The notes beneath the pieces were generated by a model that was given only the letters and a program-made list of their open reading frames with translations, made no database searches and was not told the DNA's origin. The translations under genes and the position numbers were made by a program. A stretch of DNA of 64,000 nucleotides from Candidatus Polarisedimenticola svalbardensis (GTDB taxonomy: Bacteria; Acidobacteriota; Polarisedimenticolia; Polarisedimenticolales; Polarisedimenticolaceae): the NCBI GenBank assembly GCA_014764515.1, contig JACXWD010000002.1, positions 78,760 to 142,759 on the forward strand, given 5' to 3'. Positions 1-7,495 of the stretch are shown here, piece by piece. Within the stretch, counting starts at the first letter, position 1. Each line of letters opens with the position of its first letter.

Positions 1-79
1 CGTCTCCAGCTACCGTAGCCTCCACCCACCGGGATGGGCTCCTGAGCTGGCGCAGGGACCGGTCCGGCTGGACACTCAC
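1..79 (-). CDS. Possible 5' end of an unidentified gene (partial)
   Basis: A reading frame opens with GTG at 79-77, overlaps the TGA of the M50 protease gene in the GTGA arrangement common in this genome, and stays open to the window edge (26 codons). The peptide starts MSVQPDRSLRQL and I do not recognise it. There is no convincing Shine-Dalgarno sequence, and an open frame this short can occur by chance in GC-rich DNA. Only the overlap geometry supports it. Confidence 0.17.
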   Translation of the reverse strand, partial: MSVQPDRSLRQLRSPSRWVEATVAGD

Positions 80-984
80 GGGATATACGACAGGGGAATC
101 GGCAGGAAGGCCAGCACGAAGATAACCAGCAGGGCAAGAGCGACCCAGTTTCTTGCAGTTCCCAGACTCCCGCCTTCCACCATCAGGCGCGGGTGCCGGT
201 TCCGCATCAGCAGCAACACGATGAACCACAGGCTGTATACCGAGGGGGTACGTGTCGTCCATGTTGTAAAGACGATCCATCCCCCCAGGAGAGCGATGGT
301 GCTCCAGGACAACAACCGGTGCAGCCTTCGTGAAATGGAGTAGGCGACATGGCCGCCGTCCAGCTGTCCCACCGGGAAAAGGTTCAGGGTGGTCAGGAAC
401 AGGCCGAACCAGCCTGCGAAGAACACCGGCCGCATCATCAGTTCGGAAGTTTCATACATCAGGCTGAGAACGATGTAAGTGAGCAGGGAACTGCCGTAGC
501 TCCAGTACCCGCCAGCCACCGTCTCCGGGAGAGGGACGCCGGTTCCGGCCCCGGCCAGCAGGACCGGAACCGTAACGACGAATCCTGCAAGGGGGCCGGC
601 TGCTGCAATGTCGAACAGGGCCCGGCGATTGGGTATCGGCCCCTGGATCCGGATCACCGCCCCGAAGGTGCCGAACATCAGGAACGGCGCCGGGACGAAG
701 AACGGCAGGGTGGCCCGAACACCGTAACGCCGGCAGGCCAGGTAATGGCCCATCTCATGGGCGAAGAGGATCGCCAGCATGCACGCTGCAAACGGGATGG
801 AAGGGACCAGTGCGGCCGGCGTGAACGGCAGTTTCCAGACGGAAATCTGCGCAAACTCGGGGGGGACACCGGCGAACCATACTGCGCCGGAAACCAGGGC
901 CGACCAGGCGGTAAGCAGGAACAGAAGGATGTGGAGCCAAAGGCGGTTGCCCCTCTTCCTGATTCTTGCGATCGGTGGCTCCAT
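76..984 (-). CDS. Site-2 protease family (M50) membrane metalloprotease
   Basis: Predicted polytopic inner-membrane zinc protease of 302 residues. The zinc-binding HEMGH motif is at residues 76-80 inside a membrane segment, and the second conserved motif NLFPVGQLDGGH is at 201-212, supplying the third metal ligand (Asp). Several further hydrophobic segments surround them, including one at about 15-38 and one at the C-terminus. I place the start at MEPPIARIRK because the longer track ORF adds a non-hydrophobic stretch that runs into the divergent PEGA gene. No PDZ domain is seen, so it resembles the short S2P-like group rather than RseP. The substrate cannot be told; cleavage of membrane-anchored regulators is the family theme. 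A TATAAT lies 7 nt before the ATG and there is no Shine-Dalgarno sequence, so the message may be leaderless. Confidence 0.9.
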   Translation of the reverse strand: MEPPIARIRKRGNRLWLHILLFLLTAWSALVSGAVWFAGVPPEFAQISVWKLPFTPAALVPSIPFAACMLAILFAHEMGHYLACRRYGVRATLPFFVPAPFLMFGTFGAVIRIQGPIPNRRALFDIAAAGPLAGFVVTVPVLLAGAGTGVPLPETVAGGYWSYGSSLLTYIVLSLMYETSELMMRPVFFAGWFGLFLTTLNLFPVGQLDGGHVAYSISRRLHRLLSWSTIALLGGWIVFTTWTTRTPSVYSLWFIVLLLMRNRHPRLMVEGGSLGTARNWVALALLVIFVLAFLPIPLSYIP

Positions 985-991
985 CCCGCCG

Positions 992-997
992 ATTATA
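992..997 (-). promoter_or_regulatory. Candidate -10 box for the M50 protease gene
   Basis: Perfect TATAAT on the minus strand, ending 7 nt before the ATG at 984. I see no matching -35 hexamer at 15-18 nt. If it is used, transcription would start at or within a base or two of the start codon. Confidence 0.4.
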
Positions 998-1138
998 GAC
1001 CAGGCTGTCCCTTGGAGGAGACAGTAGCTGTTCTCCCTGAAGGACTCGGCGGGGCAACCCCCTCCGAGCTTCCGGCCTATTTCCAGGGTATGTTTATTGC
1101 ATGATCCAGTACCGGAACGGCCAGGCCGGAGGTGACCG

Positions 1139-2152
1139 ATGACAGAAAACAGATCCGCTCGAAAATTCGGGAGGTTCATGACAGTGGTCGTGATCCTGTT
1201 CCTGGCCGCCGGCGGATTGTCCGTCCTGGCCGGCAGCGCCAAGCGCTCCAGGCCGTCCGGATCCGGGAGCGGCGGCAGCAGCGCCAGGCCCTCGGCTTCG
1301 ATTGCAGGCCCGAGCCGGCCGGGTAACAGCCCCGGTGGCACCAGCACCCGGGTATCCGGTCGGGCCGGTTACGGCTACGGTCACGGAGGCTATCACCACG
1401 GTGGTTACTCCTACTATCCCGGGGGCTGGTACGGCGGATACGGCGGTTATGGCTGGCCTTACGGTTACGGCTGGTACGGCGGCTACGGCTGGCCGTACGG
1501 CCTCGGCTGGTATGGCGGCTACGGTCCTTACGCCGGGACTCGTTATCGCATGGTCACTGTGGCCGTGAGCCCCAACCAGAATGCTCCCGCCGTTCTGGAG
1601 ACCGATATCCATCCGAAAAAGGCGCACCTGATTCTGGATGGCGACGATCTGGGCAAGGTGAAATATTTCAACGGCAACTGGGATCGGCTGCCGCTCTCCC
1701 CAGGTCAGCACAAACTGGTGTTTGCGGCCGAGGGTTATCGCACCCTGAGGGTTGAGATGGAGGCGGAGCCGGGTCGGTTCTACCGTCTCGACTATCGTAT
1801 GGAAAAGGGCGAAGGGGAGGATCCCAGATCAATGGCCCTGCCCCGTGCCGCTCCGAAAAAGGCGGCTGCCGAAACGAACGTGCGCATGGAGATGGACACC
1901 GGTGAGAGGTCCGGCCTGTCTCGCGGCCTGCTCAGGATCCGTGTTGTTCCGGGGGATGCCGCTGTCTATCTGGACGGCGAGTTCCTGGGTCGAGGCGAAG
2001 AACTCGCCCGGCTTCACGGCGCACTGCCGGTTGCCGCCGGTGTTCACCGGGTGGAGATCGTCCGTCCCGGCTTCCATTCAAAGACCCTGGAAGTCGATGT
2101 GCCGGAAGGTGGCGATGCGTTGCGAATCGAGGAGGAGTTGGACAGGGAATAG
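1139..2152 (+). CDS. Secreted Gly/Tyr-rich protein with two PEGA-like domains
   Basis: 337 residues. A basic N-terminus and hydrophobic stretch (about 13-31) look like a signal peptide or anchor. Residues about 75-135 form a Gly/Tyr/Trp-rich tract built on GWYGGYGWPYG units. Two beta-rich PEGA-like modules follow, at about 145-215 (IHPKKAHLILDGDDLG) and 265-337 (VVPGDAAVYLDGEFLG); the phrase 'A-vylDG..lG' is the PEGA hallmark. PEGA domains are usually extracytoplasmic and linked to the cell envelope, so a surface or periplasmic structural role is likely but unproven. GGAGG lies 6 nt before the ATG. The gene diverges from the M50 protease and converges with the HU gene 17 nt downstream. Confidence 0.85.
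   Translation: MTENRSARKFGRFMTVVVILFLAAGGLSVLAGSAKRSRPSGSGSGGSSARPSASIAGPSRPGNSPGGTSTRVSGRAGYGYGHGGYHHGGYSYYPGGWYGGYGGYGWPYGYGWYGGYGWPYGLGWYGGYGPYAGTRYRMVTVAVSPNQNAPAVLETDIHPKKAHLILDGDDLGKVKYFNGNWDRLPLSPGQHKLVFAAEGYRTLRVEMEAEPGRFYRLDYRMEKGEGEDPRSMALPRAAPKKAAAETNVRMEMDTGERSGLSRGLLRIRVVPGDAAVYLDGEFLGRGEELARLHGALPVAAGVHRVEIVRPGFHSKTLEVDVPEGGDALRIEEELDRE
1424..1537 (+). repeat. Imperfect in-frame tandem repeat coding for GWYGGYG units
   Basis: Three consecutive units begin with ggctggtayggcgg at 1424, 1469 and 1505 (45, 36 and about 33 nt). They encode GWYGGYGGYGWPYGY, GWYGGYGWPYGL and GWYGGYGPYAG. Units differ at synonymous sites, so the repeat is not a recent perfect duplication. It lies inside the PEGA protein gene and makes its Gly/Tyr-rich segment. 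Confidence 0.7.
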
Positions 2153-2169
2153 TCCCGGTCCGCTTGCGG

Positions 2170-2439
2170 CTATTGCAGGTTGCGGAGGTTCTTCCCCGGT
2201 TTAAAGCGTATGGTTTTGCCGGGTGGGATTCGTACTTCGCGGCCTGTGCGAGGGTTACGACCGATCCCTTTCTTTCGAGGCTTGACCTGGAATACGCCGA
2301 ACCCGCGCAGTTCGATCCGCTCTCCGTTTTCCATGGCCCGTTTCATCGCAGCGAAAACGGCTTCCACCGCATCAACAGCTTTGACCTTGGTAATCTTCGC
2401 CTCCTCGGCGACCCTGTTGATGATATCGGCCTTGATCAT
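2170..2439 (-). CDS. HU-family nucleoid DNA-binding protein
   Basis: 89 residues starting MIKADIINRVAEEA, the usual length of HU/IHF subunits. The core signature GRNPRTGREVRIP sits in the flexible DNA-binding arm, preceded by ERIELRGFGVFQVK. HU dimers bend and compact DNA. The start is set by AGGAGG 8 nt upstream of ATG 2439; the track's longer start would place that Shine-Dalgarno sequence inside the gene. It has its own promoter (2478-2506) and is divergent from der. A second, longer family member lies at 12680. The family assignment is firm; HU versus IHF subunit is not decided by sequence alone. Confidence 0.93.
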   Translation of the reverse strand: MIKADIINRVAEEAKITKVKAVDAVEAVFAAMKRAMENGERIELRGFGVFQVKPRKKGIGRNPRTGREVRIPPGKTIRFKPGKNLRNLQ

Positions 2440-2477
2440 CCGGAGAACCTCCTGAAAACTGTCGGACACACCGGGTA

Positions 2478-2506
2478 AGTTTACGGAGGATGTGAGGTCC
2501 CGTCAA
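2478..2506 (-). promoter_or_regulatory. Promoter of the HU gene
   Basis: On the minus strand TTGACG (2506-2501), a 17-nt spacer and TAAACT (2483-2478). The predicted start leaves a leader of roughly 30 nt that includes the AGGAGG. Its -35 box is only 3 nt from the -35 box of the divergent der promoter. Confidence 0.6.
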
Positions 2507-2509
2507 GGG

Positions 2510-2538
2510 TGGACGGGGCCTAAACCTAAACATTTAAT
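2510..2538 (+). promoter_or_regulatory. Candidate promoter of der
   Basis: TGGACG, 17-nt spacer, TTTAAT (5 of 6 to TATAAT). It is arranged back to back with the HU promoter and gives a leader of about 60 nt before the GTG of der. Confidence 0.5.
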
Positions 2539-2604
2539 GCACTTAGCCGGACTATGCTTGTGGCGCCGTTCAACGGGTGCTAGTTTGGGCCGAGGAGTCC
2601 CGAC

Positions 2605-3963
2605 GTGAAAATGCCTTTGGTAGCCATTGTGGGCGCGCCCAACCTCGGCAAGAGCACCCTGTTCAACCGGCTTGTAGGCTGGCGGAAGGCGATAGTCACC
2701 GATGAGCCGGGGGTCACCCGCGACCGGAATTACGGAGAGGTCCGGGACGAGCAGTACCCGTTCCGCCTGGTAGACACAGGCGGCCTGACTCCCAGAACCG
2801 CGGCGCCGTTCGCCGGCGAAATCATGGAACAGGCCGAGGCGGCCATCGACGAGGCGGCATGTGTGGTTTTTGTTGTGGACGCCCGGGCAGGGGCCACCGC
2901 GGTGGATCACGAGGTGGCGGCCTGGCTGAGGCGCAAGGGAAAACCGATCATCCTTGTGGCAAACAAGGCGGACACGCCGACCAAGGATGATCTGGCCCAC
3001 GACCTGTACGATCTTAACCTGGGCGAGGCGATCCCGGTTTCCGCCGCCCACGGCCGGGGAATGGATCTCCTGCTGGAGGCGGTGGCGGAACGGATAGCGG
3101 ACGAGTTCGCAGGTGCCGTTGATTCCCTCACGGCTGAAGAAAACGGCGATGAGGGTGAAGAACCGGAACATGCGATCCGGATCGCAATCGTGGGCCGGCC
3201 GAACGTCGGCAAATCCTCGGTGCTGAACAGGCTGCTGGGTGAGGACAGGGTCATGGTCAGTGACGTGGCAGGCACGACCAGGGATTCCATCGACACCGAA
3301 CTGACCCACGGCGATCGAACCTATCGTGTTATCGACACCGCCGGGATACGCCGCAAGGGGAGGGTCCGGCTCTCGGCGGAAGCGTCATCTGTGGTTCTTG
3401 CTCGCAAGAGCATGGAGCGCGCGGATGTGGCGATCCTGGTGTTGGACGGATCCGAACCGTTTACGGCGCAGGACGCTCACATCGCCGGTTACGCCCGGGA
3501 CGCCATGAAGCCGACCGCAGTGCTGGTGAACAAATGGGACCTGCTCGACGAGAGAGAGCAGGCGGCCAAGGACTGGTCCGAGGAGATTCGGTACAAGCTG
3601 AAATTCGCCAAGGAAGTTCCTGTCCTGTTCGGCAGCGCCCTGACCGGCCAGCGCATTATCAAGCTCCTGGATCTGGCAACGACGCTCTACGCTCAGGCAG
3701 GCATCCGGATACCGACCGCCGAGCTCAACCGCTGGATCCAGGAAGTTGCGAAAATGGAACGCGCCGCCCCGGCGCGAGGGAGGAGTATCCGGCTGTTCTA
3801 CGGCACCCAGACCGGATCCCATCCTCCCAGCATCGTCCTGTTCTGCAACGATCCCCGGCATGTACATTTTTCCCTGGAGCGGTTCCTCAGGAACAACCTG
3901 AGGGAAAGATTCGGATTCGGCGCCGCGCCGATACGGCTGCGATTCAAAGGCAGGCGGGAGTAA
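2605..3963 (+). CDS. der: Ribosome biogenesis GTPase Der (EngA)
   Basis: 452 residues with the diagnostic tandem GTPase layout. G domain 1 begins with GAPNLGKST (residues about 10-18) and contains NKAD. An acidic linker (about 175-190) leads to G domain 2 with GRPNVGKSS (about 197), DVAGTTRDS and NKWD. The C-terminal KH-like domain (about 365-452) has the family's YGTQ..SHPPSIVLF run. Der acts late in 50S subunit assembly. The first P-loop reads PNLGKS where PNVGKS is usual, a conservative change. The start is GTG at 2605, placed by GAGGAG 7 nt upstream; ATG at 2611 is two codons later. It is a single gene between HU (divergent) and mglA. Confidence 0.97.
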   Translation: MKMPLVAIVGAPNLGKSTLFNRLVGWRKAIVTDEPGVTRDRNYGEVRDEQYPFRLVDTGGLTPRTAAPFAGEIMEQAEAAIDEAACVVFVVDARAGATAVDHEVAAWLRRKGKPIILVANKADTPTKDDLAHDLYDLNLGEAIPVSAAHGRGMDLLLEAVAERIADEFAGAVDSLTAEENGDEGEEPEHAIRIAIVGRPNVGKSSVLNRLLGEDRVMVSDVAGTTRDSIDTELTHGDRTYRVIDTAGIRRKGRVRLSAEASSVVLARKSMERADVAILVLDGSEPFTAQDAHIAGYARDAMKPTAVLVNKWDLLDEREQAAKDWSEEIRYKLKFAKEVPVLFGSALTGQRIIKLLDLATTLYAQAGIRIPTAELNRWIQEVAKMERAAPARGRSIRLFYGTQTGSHPPSIVLFCNDPRHVHFSLERFLRNNLRERFGFGAAPIRLRFKGRRE

Positions 3964-3992
3964 CCCGACTTTCCGCCCCAACCCGCCAGTAC

Positions 3993-4021
3993 TTGCATAA
4001 TGGTTATCCGGGGACTATGTT
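3993..4021 (+). promoter_or_regulatory. Candidate promoter of mglA
   Basis: TTGCAT, 17-nt spacer, TATGTT. Each box is imperfect, but the spacing matches the other promoters in this window and the site lies in the only non-coding stretch before the gene. The -10 sits inside the inverted repeat at 4007-4030. Confidence 0.4.
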
Positions 4022-4030
4022 CGCCCCGGA
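4007..4030. promoter_or_regulatory. Inverted repeat TCCGGGG-N10-CCCCGGA around the mglA -10 (operator-like)
   Basis: Two perfect 7-nt arms (4007-4013 and 4024-4030) flank ten bases that contain the proposed -10 hexamer. A dimeric regulator bound here would block RNA polymerase. As it spans the likely transcription start, it is better read as a DNA site than as an RNA hairpin. No regulator is identified. Confidence 0.35.
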
Positions 4031-4085
4031 AGAAGCATGCGCGGAATGGATCCGGGCGCCACCTGCATAGGGGAAACGTGTCGTT

Positions 4086-5705
4086 ATGGTGCTTTTTAAC
4101 TATTCGACCAAGGAACTGACGGCCAAGATCGTCTATTACGGCCCTGGATTGTGCGGCAAGACCACAAACCTGCAATACATCCACGCCAATCTACCTGGAA
4201 ATATCAAGGGCAAGATGCTGTCGCTGGCGACCAAGACCGACCGGACCTTGTTCTTCGATTTCCTGCCTCTGGATCTGGGCATGATCCGGGGCATGAAAAC
4301 CCGGGTGCAGCTATACACAGTCCCGGGACAAGTGTTTTACAACGAGACACGCAAACTGGTGCTCAAGGGCGCCGACGGGATCGTGTTCGTTGCAGACTCC
4401 CAGGAAACCATGGCCGGTGCGAACGTTGAAGCGTTCAAGAACCTGGAAGAGAACCTCAGGGCCCACGGCCTGAACCTCTCCGAAATGCCGCATGTCATCC
4501 AGTTCAACAAGCGCGACCTTCCTCGGCTGTCCGGAATCGAAGAAATGAATTCGGCCATCAACCGGTTCAACGCCCCGTTCTATGAATCGGTGGCCACCAG
4601 CGGTATCGGTGTCCAGGACACCCTGAAGGCGATAACCAAGCTGGTCCTGTTGAACCTGACTCAAAAATACGACCCCCGAACCGGTAAAAAAGCGACCCCG
4701 GACAAGGTCGAGCCGGCGGTGCCAACGCCGTCGCCGGCGGCCGGACCGGGCATTTCGATGCCGGTACCGGAACCGCCTGCAGATAGCCCGGGGCTGCCGT
4801 TGTCCGCCACGGACCCCGGCATTTCACTGCCGGAGTCCGGACTACCACTGTCCGTGTCCGAGCCTGCCGTTGAAGAAAAAGCCCTGCCGCCTTCCATGAC
4901 CCTGCCCGAACCTCCGGATTTCAGCATCGCAGGGGTCGGTCCATCGGATCGCGCCAGTTTTGCCGATGCGGATCAGGACACAACTCCCGATTTCGCCGAC
5001 AGCGATATCGACGACCTGGTAGGCGAGGTCGGAGAGCGGGAATTCAGCGCGTCACCGTCCATCGAGGAGCCCGAGCCGGAAGTGGAGGTCTTTGACCTGG
5101 GCGAAGAACCGGAAGAAATCGAAGCGGATCCGATCCAACTGGAGGCGGAGTCGCTGGATGTTCCGGAATCGATTCCGGTGGAAATGTCTCCGCTGGATGC
5201 GGAGCCACCGGAGCCGGAATCGATAGCGTTCGACCCGCCGGCGCCGACGCCGACCGTGGTCGCACCTGAACCATCTTTCCCCTCCGTAGCCGATTTACAG
5301 GTTGATCGCAATTTCGACCCGGACTGGAAAACCGAACCGCTTACTTCGTCTCTTCCCGACCCGCCGGCTGAAGACGGGCCGCTGGACCTTCCTTCCGTCG
5401 AGACCTTCGACATTCCGGACCAGACCCCGGAACCGCCATCCGGGCCGGAACAGATCGAATGGAACCCCGAGCCGGAAGCAGCCGACACCCCGGACGAAGT
5501 CGAGGTCGTGGAGGCTGCTGAAGAAACCGTTCGCCTCACCGACGTGGTTGAAGACAATACCCTGTTCGCCGATCCGGGCCTGGATATCGTTAAGCTGGCC
5601 GCAGGCGGCGTCACCGAAATCGTTCTCCCGGTGGAGCTCGGTACCGGTGCCGAACGCAAGCGGTTCAAGCTCTCCCTGAACCTCCGTCTGGACCACGTCG
5701 AGTAG
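4086..5705 (+). CDS. mglA: MglA-type small GTPase with long acidic Pro-rich C-terminal extension
   Basis: 539 residues, against about 195 for ordinary MglA. Residues 1-200 are a complete bacterial Ras-like MglA domain: P-loop GPGLCGKTTN (about 19-28), the family's YTVPGQVFYN in place of Ras DTAGQ, and FNKRDLP for guanine recognition. In myxobacteria MglA is the GTP switch that sets cell polarity and motility. Residues about 205-495 are low-complexity, rich in Pro, Glu, Asp and Ser and probably disordered. A compact final segment (about 500-539, LDIVKLAAGGVTEIVLPVEL) looks folded. No mglB (GTPase-activating partner) is seen nearby. A weak GGGGA lies about 11 nt before the ATG. The HEAT-type gene follows after 50 nt. 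The core call is secure; the tail's role is unknown. Confidence 0.93.
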   Translation: MVLFNYSTKELTAKIVYYGPGLCGKTTNLQYIHANLPGNIKGKMLSLATKTDRTLFFDFLPLDLGMIRGMKTRVQLYTVPGQVFYNETRKLVLKGADGIVFVADSQETMAGANVEAFKNLEENLRAHGLNLSEMPHVIQFNKRDLPRLSGIEEMNSAINRFNAPFYESVATSGIGVQDTLKAITKLVLLNLTQKYDPRTGKKATPDKVEPAVPTPSPAAGPGISMPVPEPPADSPGLPLSATDPGISLPESGLPLSVSEPAVEEKALPPSMTLPEPPDFSIAGVGPSDRASFADADQDTTPDFADSDIDDLVGEVGEREFSASPSIEEPEPEVEVFDLGEEPEEIEADPIQLEAESLDVPESIPVEMSPLDAEPPEPESIAFDPPAPTPTVVAPEPSFPSVADLQVDRNFDPDWKTEPLTSSLPDPPAEDGPLDLPSVETFDIPDQTPEPPSGPEQIEWNPEPEAADTPDEVEVVEAAEETVRLTDVVEDNTLFADPGLDIVKLAAGGVTEIVLPVELGTGAERKRFKLSLNLRLDHVE

Positions 5706-5755
5706 AGTCGTTCTCCCGGCAGACCGGTTCGACTGCGGGACCCGGGGGTGAGACA

Positions 5756-6652
5756 ATGTTCGTGGAGGACGAAGTGCTTACGTGCAGAACGGTTGCGCGG
5801 ACATTGGGTATATGCCTGCTGGCTCTGGTCGCAGCCGGCCAGGCTGCTGCCGGTGGACGGAACTACTACGAGTGGACCGCCGTGGCGCCGGATGTGGTGA
5901 TTGCGAAAATTCTCGGCGAAGAAGGCCGGTCTCCCATAGCCGTTGCCGAGCAGGTCCTGAAAGGCGACCTGGCCCCCGGCCAGGAGTTTCTGGTCGATCT
6001 CAGGACTGCCAACAAATCCCGTTTGTCGCACCGTGCCAAGCTGCGTCTGCTCCATGGCGAACGCTACCTCCTGCTCCTGGAACACGACCCGGCAGGGCGG
6101 CGTCCATGGCCTCTTTACAGCCTGGTGCGAGGCGTGGACGGCGCCGAAGAACTTCCCCGAGAGGGTGAGGAGGCCCTTCTGGATGCGCTCCGGACCTTCC
6201 TGGTTCTTCACGAGATCGAAGACCATGACCGGTTGTGGGAGCGCCATTCCGACCTGCTGGAATCGGTCAATCCGATTGTGTTGCGCACCATTCTGGACCA
6301 GTACGTCAAGTTCAGCCGCGGTCTGCCTGCACTGATCCCGTCGATCCTGCCCCTGGCAGCCCACCCGGCGCCGGATGTCCGCTCCGGTGCGGTGACGCTG
6401 ATCGGGCAGATTTACCGGGACCGGGAGATGGGACCGGAAGGGGATGACTCCGGTGTCGAGGGAGAGCTGATCGCCCTGGCCCGGCGGGATCCTGCCGTGG
6501 ATGTGCGTGTCGCCGCCACCATCGCGGTGGCCCGGCTTCCCGGGGAAGGGCCGGTTCGGATCCTGCAGCAGATTTCACGCGAAGACCCGGACCAGCTGGT
6601 GCGTTATACGGCCCAGAAGCTGTTGCTGGAGGCTCAGGATAATGAGCGTTGA
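5756..6652 (+). CDS. Secreted HEAT-repeat-like protein of unknown function
   Basis: 298 residues. A hydrophobic segment LGICLLALVAAGQAAAGG near residues 18-34 looks like a Sec signal peptide, so the mature protein is probably periplasmic. Residues about 40-125 are a beta-rich domain (VVIAKILGEE, ERYLLLLEHDPAG). Residues about 190-298 contain at least two helical pairs of the type APDVRSGAVTLIGQI and VDVRVAATIAVARL, the HEAT/PBS-lyase pattern of protein-binding scaffolds. GGGGTGAG precedes the ATG by about 4 nt. It lies 50 nt after mglA and just before the cNMP-FHA promoter. I recognise no enzyme motif. Start and secretion are plausible; function is unknown. Confidence 0.75.
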   Translation: MFVEDEVLTCRTVARTLGICLLALVAAGQAAAGGRNYYEWTAVAPDVVIAKILGEEGRSPIAVAEQVLKGDLAPGQEFLVDLRTANKSRLSHRAKLRLLHGERYLLLLEHDPAGRRPWPLYSLVRGVDGAEELPREGEEALLDALRTFLVLHEIEDHDRLWERHSDLLESVNPIVLRTILDQYVKFSRGLPALIPSILPLAAHPAPDVRSGAVTLIGQIYRDREMGPEGDDSGVEGELIALARRDPAVDVRVAATIAVARLPGEGPVRILQQISREDPDQLVRYTAQKLLLEAQDNER

Positions 6653-6656
6653 ATGA

Positions 6657-6685
6657 TTGACCCGGGCATCCGGGGTGCCTATTCT
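6657..6685 (+). promoter_or_regulatory. Promoter of the cNMP-FHA gene
   Basis: TTGACC, 17-nt spacer, TATTCT. The predicted start near 6692 leaves a leader of about 33 nt with GAGGT before the ATG at 6725. The upstream ATG at 6653 would lie before this promoter, which supports the shorter start. Confidence 0.5.
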
Positions 6686-6724
6686 GTCCCACCGAATGCA
6701 GATCACCGGGGAAACGAGGTAGGC

Positions 6725-7495
6725 ATGGCAAGTCATCCGTTTCAGAATTTCATGGTGCGATACGGCGGCGGCGAGCGCATTTTCACCGAAGGTGAACTGG
6801 CGGCCAACATGTACATCGTACAGTCGGGCAAGGTCCGCATGTTCCGGATCATGGAAGATGAAAAACGGATCCTTGGCGAGATGGAGAAGGGCGACTTTTT
6901 CGGAGAGATGTCCATTCTGGAAGGGTTGCCTCGAACGTTTTCAGCCGAAGCACTCGAGGATGTGGAACTGATCGAAATCAATTCCATGACCTTCGATAAA
7001 ATGATCAAGGGCAACATCGAGATCGCCATACGGATGCTCAGGAAGCTGTCCATCCGTTGCCGTGAACTTGAACGGCGGATCATGGAGGTTCACCCGGCCG
7101 CCGGCAAGGGGCCTTCCCAGCCCGGCCCGTCCGGTGTGTCCAGGCCGGTCTCGACCGCTGATGGCGACTCCGGGCTGCGGCTGGTGGAAGAGACCGAAGA
7201 CAACCCTGTCGTCTTCCAGTTTGAAGGTCCGACAATCCTGGTGGGACGATACGATCCTGTGACCGAGATGCGGCCCGACGTGGACCTGACCCAGCTGGAC
7301 CTCAAGCGCAGCGTGTCCCGAAGACATGCTCTGCTTCAGGAATCCGACGAGGGATTTACCATCACCGAAGAAGTCGGAGCCCTCAACGGCACGTCGGTGA
7401 ACGGCGAGAAGCTGGTCACCGGTAAGCCCCACCCGATTGCGGACGGAGATGTCCTCAGCTTCGGCATGGTCAAGCTCTTGTTCAGGACGTCCTGA
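6725..7495 (+). CDS. Cyclic-nucleotide-binding domain fused to FHA domain
   Basis: 256 residues, predicted cytoplasmic. Residues about 5-120 form a CRP-type cNMP-binding fold (GERIFTEGELAANMYIVQSG, then the phosphate-binding-cassette-like GEMSILEGLPRTFSAEA). The usual C-terminal helix-turn-helix is missing. After a Pro-rich linker (about 125-150), residues about 170-256 form a forkhead-associated domain with its fingerprint VGRYDP, SVSRRHALL and LNGTSVNG; FHA domains bind phosphothreonine. The protein therefore probably links a small-ligand signal to Ser/Thr phosphorylation rather than binding DNA. GAGGT precedes the ATG. Its stop overlaps the next start (TGATG). No Ser/Thr kinase is in the window. 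The domain calls are firm; ligand and partner are unknown. Confidence 0.9.
   Translation: MASHPFQNFMVRYGGGERIFTEGELAANMYIVQSGKVRMFRIMEDEKRILGEMEKGDFFGEMSILEGLPRTFSAEALEDVELIEINSMTFDKMIKGNIEIAIRMLRKLSIRCRELERRIMEVHPAAGKGPSQPGPSGVSRPVSTADGDSGLRLVEETEDNPVVFQFEGPTILVGRYDPVTEMRPDVDLTQLDLKRSVSRRHALLQESDEGFTITEEVGALNGTSVNGEKLVTGKPHPIADGDVLSFGMVKLLFRTS

Noticed and set aside
349-1104. 251-codon + strand frame opposite the M50 protease
   Set aside because: It is hydrophilic, repetitive in Gln, Arg and Gly, and is the complement of membrane helices that carry HEMGH and LDGGH.
4973-6364. 463-codon minus-strand frame, Ser/Gly-rich, opposite mglA
   Set aside because: It is the antisense image of the Pro/Glu-rich MglA tail and the HEAT-type gene, with low-complexity composition and no family match.
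6653-6724. Upstream ATG extending the cNMP-FHA protein by 24 residues
   Set aside because: The extension would begin before the proposed promoter, has no Shine-Dalgarno sequence of its own and no similarity to the domain; ATG 6725 has GAGGT upstream.
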